Assembly: GCA_900470965.1 (NCBI GenBank)
Contig: UCCS01000016.1
Location: forward strand, 1-64,000
DNA from: Hyphomicrobiales bacterium
GTDB taxonomy: Bacteria > Pseudomonadota > Alphaproteobacteria > Rhizobiales > Rhizobiaceae
Length of the DNA stretch: 64,000 nt
Direction of reading: 5' to 3'
The translations under genes and the position numbers were made by a program. The notes under the pieces are model-generated. The model was not told the origin of the DNA. It made no database searches and saw only the letters and a program-made list of their open reading frames with translations. Positions 62,541-64,000 of the stretch are shown in pieces; within the stretch, counting starts at the first letter, position 1; every line of letters begins with the position of its first letter.

Positions 62541-63122
62541 ATGCCACGCCGCGCCATTGCCATCGAGAAACGTCAGCACATCATTGAAACTGCCTATACC
62601 CTGTTCAAGCGCGACGGCTTCCACGCCACCGGCATAGACCGGATCATTGCCGAGGCGGAGGTCGCCAAGATGACCATGTATCGGCATTTTCCCAGCAAGG
62701 GCGGCCTGATTGTCGAGGTTCTGAACTGGCGGACAGATCGGTTCAAACGCCAGCTCGACCGGCTTTCGGAAACCGCAATGACGCCAGATGAGAAGATCAT
62801 GGCGGTTTTCGATTGGCATGAACGCTGGTTCGACAGTCCGGATTTTCACGGATGCCTGTTTCAGCATGCGCTCGCGGAGTTCGGCGAGCGGGATCATGCG
62901 GTATTCGAGGCCGTCATGCGCCAGAAGCGCGATCTTCAGGACCGCATTCGGGACATCCTGGCGCCGTCGATGCAGGAGGGTCGGGCGCCGCATATCGCCA
63001 TGATCCTGTTCATGCTGATCGAGGGGGCAACGATGCTCGCTCAGATGGGCCAGGGGAAAGAGGCGATCGACAATGCCCGGAACGTCGCCGCCGAACTGCT
63101 GGCGACGAGGACGCGGCAATGA
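62541..63122 (+). CDS. TetR-family transcriptional regulator
   Basis: A 193-residue repressor. The N-terminal helix-turn-helix (IIETAYTLFKRDGFHATGIDRIIAEAEVAKMTMYRHF, split over residues about 14-50) ends in the family's characteristic MYRHFPSKGGL. The C-terminal ligand domain has a FHGCLFQHALAEF segment near 105, as in the YcdC/AcrR-like group with a conserved cysteine. ATG 62541 is chosen because the codons from 62508 overlap the operator. Its stop overlaps the transporter start (ATGA). Confidence 0.87.
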   Translation: MPRRAIAIEKRQHIIETAYTLFKRDGFHATGIDRIIAEAEVAKMTMYRHFPSKGGLIVEVLNWRTDRFKRQLDRLSETAMTPDEKIMAVFDWHERWFDSPDFHGCLFQHALAEFGERDHAVFEAVMRQKRDLQDRIRDILAPSMQEGRAPHIAMILFMLIEGATMLAQMGQGKEAIDNARNVAAELLATRTRQ

Positions 63123-63949
63123 GCGCCGCCGTCATCGGCCTGGCGCTTTTCGCGGCGATCCTTCACGCCACATGGAACGCCTTCCTGCGCAGCGGCGGCG
63201 ACCGGCTCTGGACCGTCACCGTCATGAGCTTTGCGAGCACGGTTGTCGCGCTTCCATTCCTGTTCATTTATCCGCTGCCGCCGTCGGCCGCATGGTCCTA
63301 TATCTTCCTCTCTGCCCTCCTCCAGGTCGGCTACAGCGTCTTCCTCGTCGCGGCCTATCGTTATGGGGAACTGGGGCAGGTCTATCCGATCGTTCGCGGA
63401 ACGGTGCCGCTTCTCGTGACGCTCGGCGGGTTCGTCATCGCTGGCGACCACCTGGACCCTTTCCAGATTGCAGGTGTCATTCTCATTGCCCTCGGGATCA
63501 TGAGCCTATCCTTTGGCAAGGGCAGATCCTCCACTTCGTCTATCCTGTTCGCTTTGGCGACAGGAGCGATCATCGCCGCCTACGCAACGGTCGACTCCAT
63601 CGGCGTACGACTGGCCGGCCAGAGCGGCGCATATACTGCCTGGGTGCTCGTCCTCTACGGCACGTTCCTGCCTGTTGCGTTTATCGGTATGCGTCGGCGG
63701 CTTCGGGTCGATTTTCGAGCGCCGGACACATGGAAGGCTCTCGGAGGTGGCTTGGTTGCAATGATCGCCTACGGTGTGGTGATTGCCGCCTTCTCAATCG
63801 GACCGGCCGGCCCAATCACGGCGCTACGGGAAACAAGCGTTGTATTCGCCGTTTTGATCGGCTGGCTATTCCTTGGCGAAATCTTGACCGCTCGGCGCAT
63901 TCTCGCCTGCATTATTGTTACGGCAGGGGCGATCCTGCTCGGGAGTTGA
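63119..63949 (+). CDS. EamA/DMT-superfamily transporter
   Basis: A 276-residue membrane protein with ten predicted TM helices in two EamA-type halves. AAILHATWNAFLRSGGDRLW near residue 11 starts the first repeat, GQVYPIVRGTVPLLV near 83 is a family motif, and the second half ends ALRETSVVFAVLIGWLFLGEILTARR. The start at 63119 overlaps the TetR stop by four bases. It is probably an exporter of a metabolite or toxic compound sensed by the TetR protein. The last ~50 bases of the window after it hold no recognisable feature. Confidence 0.86.
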   Translation: MSAAVIGLALFAAILHATWNAFLRSGGDRLWTVTVMSFASTVVALPFLFIYPLPPSAAWSYIFLSALLQVGYSVFLVAAYRYGELGQVYPIVRGTVPLLVTLGGFVIAGDHLDPFQIAGVILIALGIMSLSFGKGRSSTSSILFALATGAIIAAYATVDSIGVRLAGQSGAYTAWVLVLYGTFLPVAFIGMRRRLRVDFRAPDTWKALGGGLVAMIAYGVVIAAFSIGPAGPITALRETSVVFAVLIGWLFLGEILTARRILACIIVTAGAILLGS

Positions 63950-64000
63950 ACCCTGCCGCGAAAATCCCAAACCTCTCGCCAGCGCGCCTCGCTGGCATTT

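Overview
The window looks like an accessory part (probably a megaplasmid or chromid) of a Rhizobiales genome of the Rhizobium/Agrobacterium type. It has high GC, many ABC importers with twin-arginine-type signal peptides on their binding proteins, many LysR/AraC/SorC/TetR regulators beside catabolic operons, and several decayed genes. I saw no rRNA, convincing tRNA, insertion sequence, CRISPR array or replication origin.

Positions 1-27673 begin with the end of a chaC-like gene and an amidohydrolase, then hold an organosulfur-scavenging island. One dipeptide-type ABC transporter core (two permeases, two ATPases; 8812-12710) is surrounded by four paralogous substrate-binding proteins (1828, 6926, 16741, 18375). 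Around them lie flavin monooxygenases of the DszA/NtaA and SfnG types, four DszC/SfnB or acyl-CoA-dehydrogenase-fold proteins, a DszB-like C-S lyase with its catalytic Cys/His/Arg pattern intact, a nitroreductase, an aldo/keto reductase and a CxxC protein (DUF3088 type). The likely job is uptake of organosulfur compounds and release of sulfite.

Positions 27674-31523 are a worn stretch: a GFA-type enzyme, the 3' end of a lost binding-protein gene that kept its terminator, a frameshifted methyltransferase and a decayed alpha/beta hydrolase. A LysR gene then opens an aromatic-catabolism operon (31622-40994): two intradiol dioxygenases, maleylacetate reductase, a TfdB-like flavin hydroxylase and a complete branched-chain-amino-acid-type ABC importer. 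This fits a hydroxyquinol or resorcinol-like route to 3-oxoadipate. It is followed by a RES-toxin remnant and a catalase/cytochrome b561 pair.

Positions 43852-52070 form one physiological unit: a SorC regulator, a HAD phosphatase, a five-gene dipeptide-type importer and a glycerophosphodiester phosphodiesterase. The layout recalls the agrocinopine (acc) system and suggests import of a phosphodiester-linked sugar or glycerol compound.

Positions 52713-57058 hold a tightly overlapped four-gene operon of envelope proteins that I cannot assign to a described system: a four-TM coiled-coil protein, a single-TM protein with a vWA-like signature, a MotA/ExbB-like channel protein with a long coiled-coil tail, and a MotB/ZorB-like OmpA-domain protein with an acidic residue in its TM helix. 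It lies between gene-poor segments and is the best candidate for an undescribed system. Downstream come small membrane ORFs, an RclR/RclA-like redox-sensing pair, remnants of an L-fucoside locus (alpha-fucosidase, SDR, IlvD/Edd dehydratase), and a TetR/DMT-exporter pair with a clear palindromic operator.
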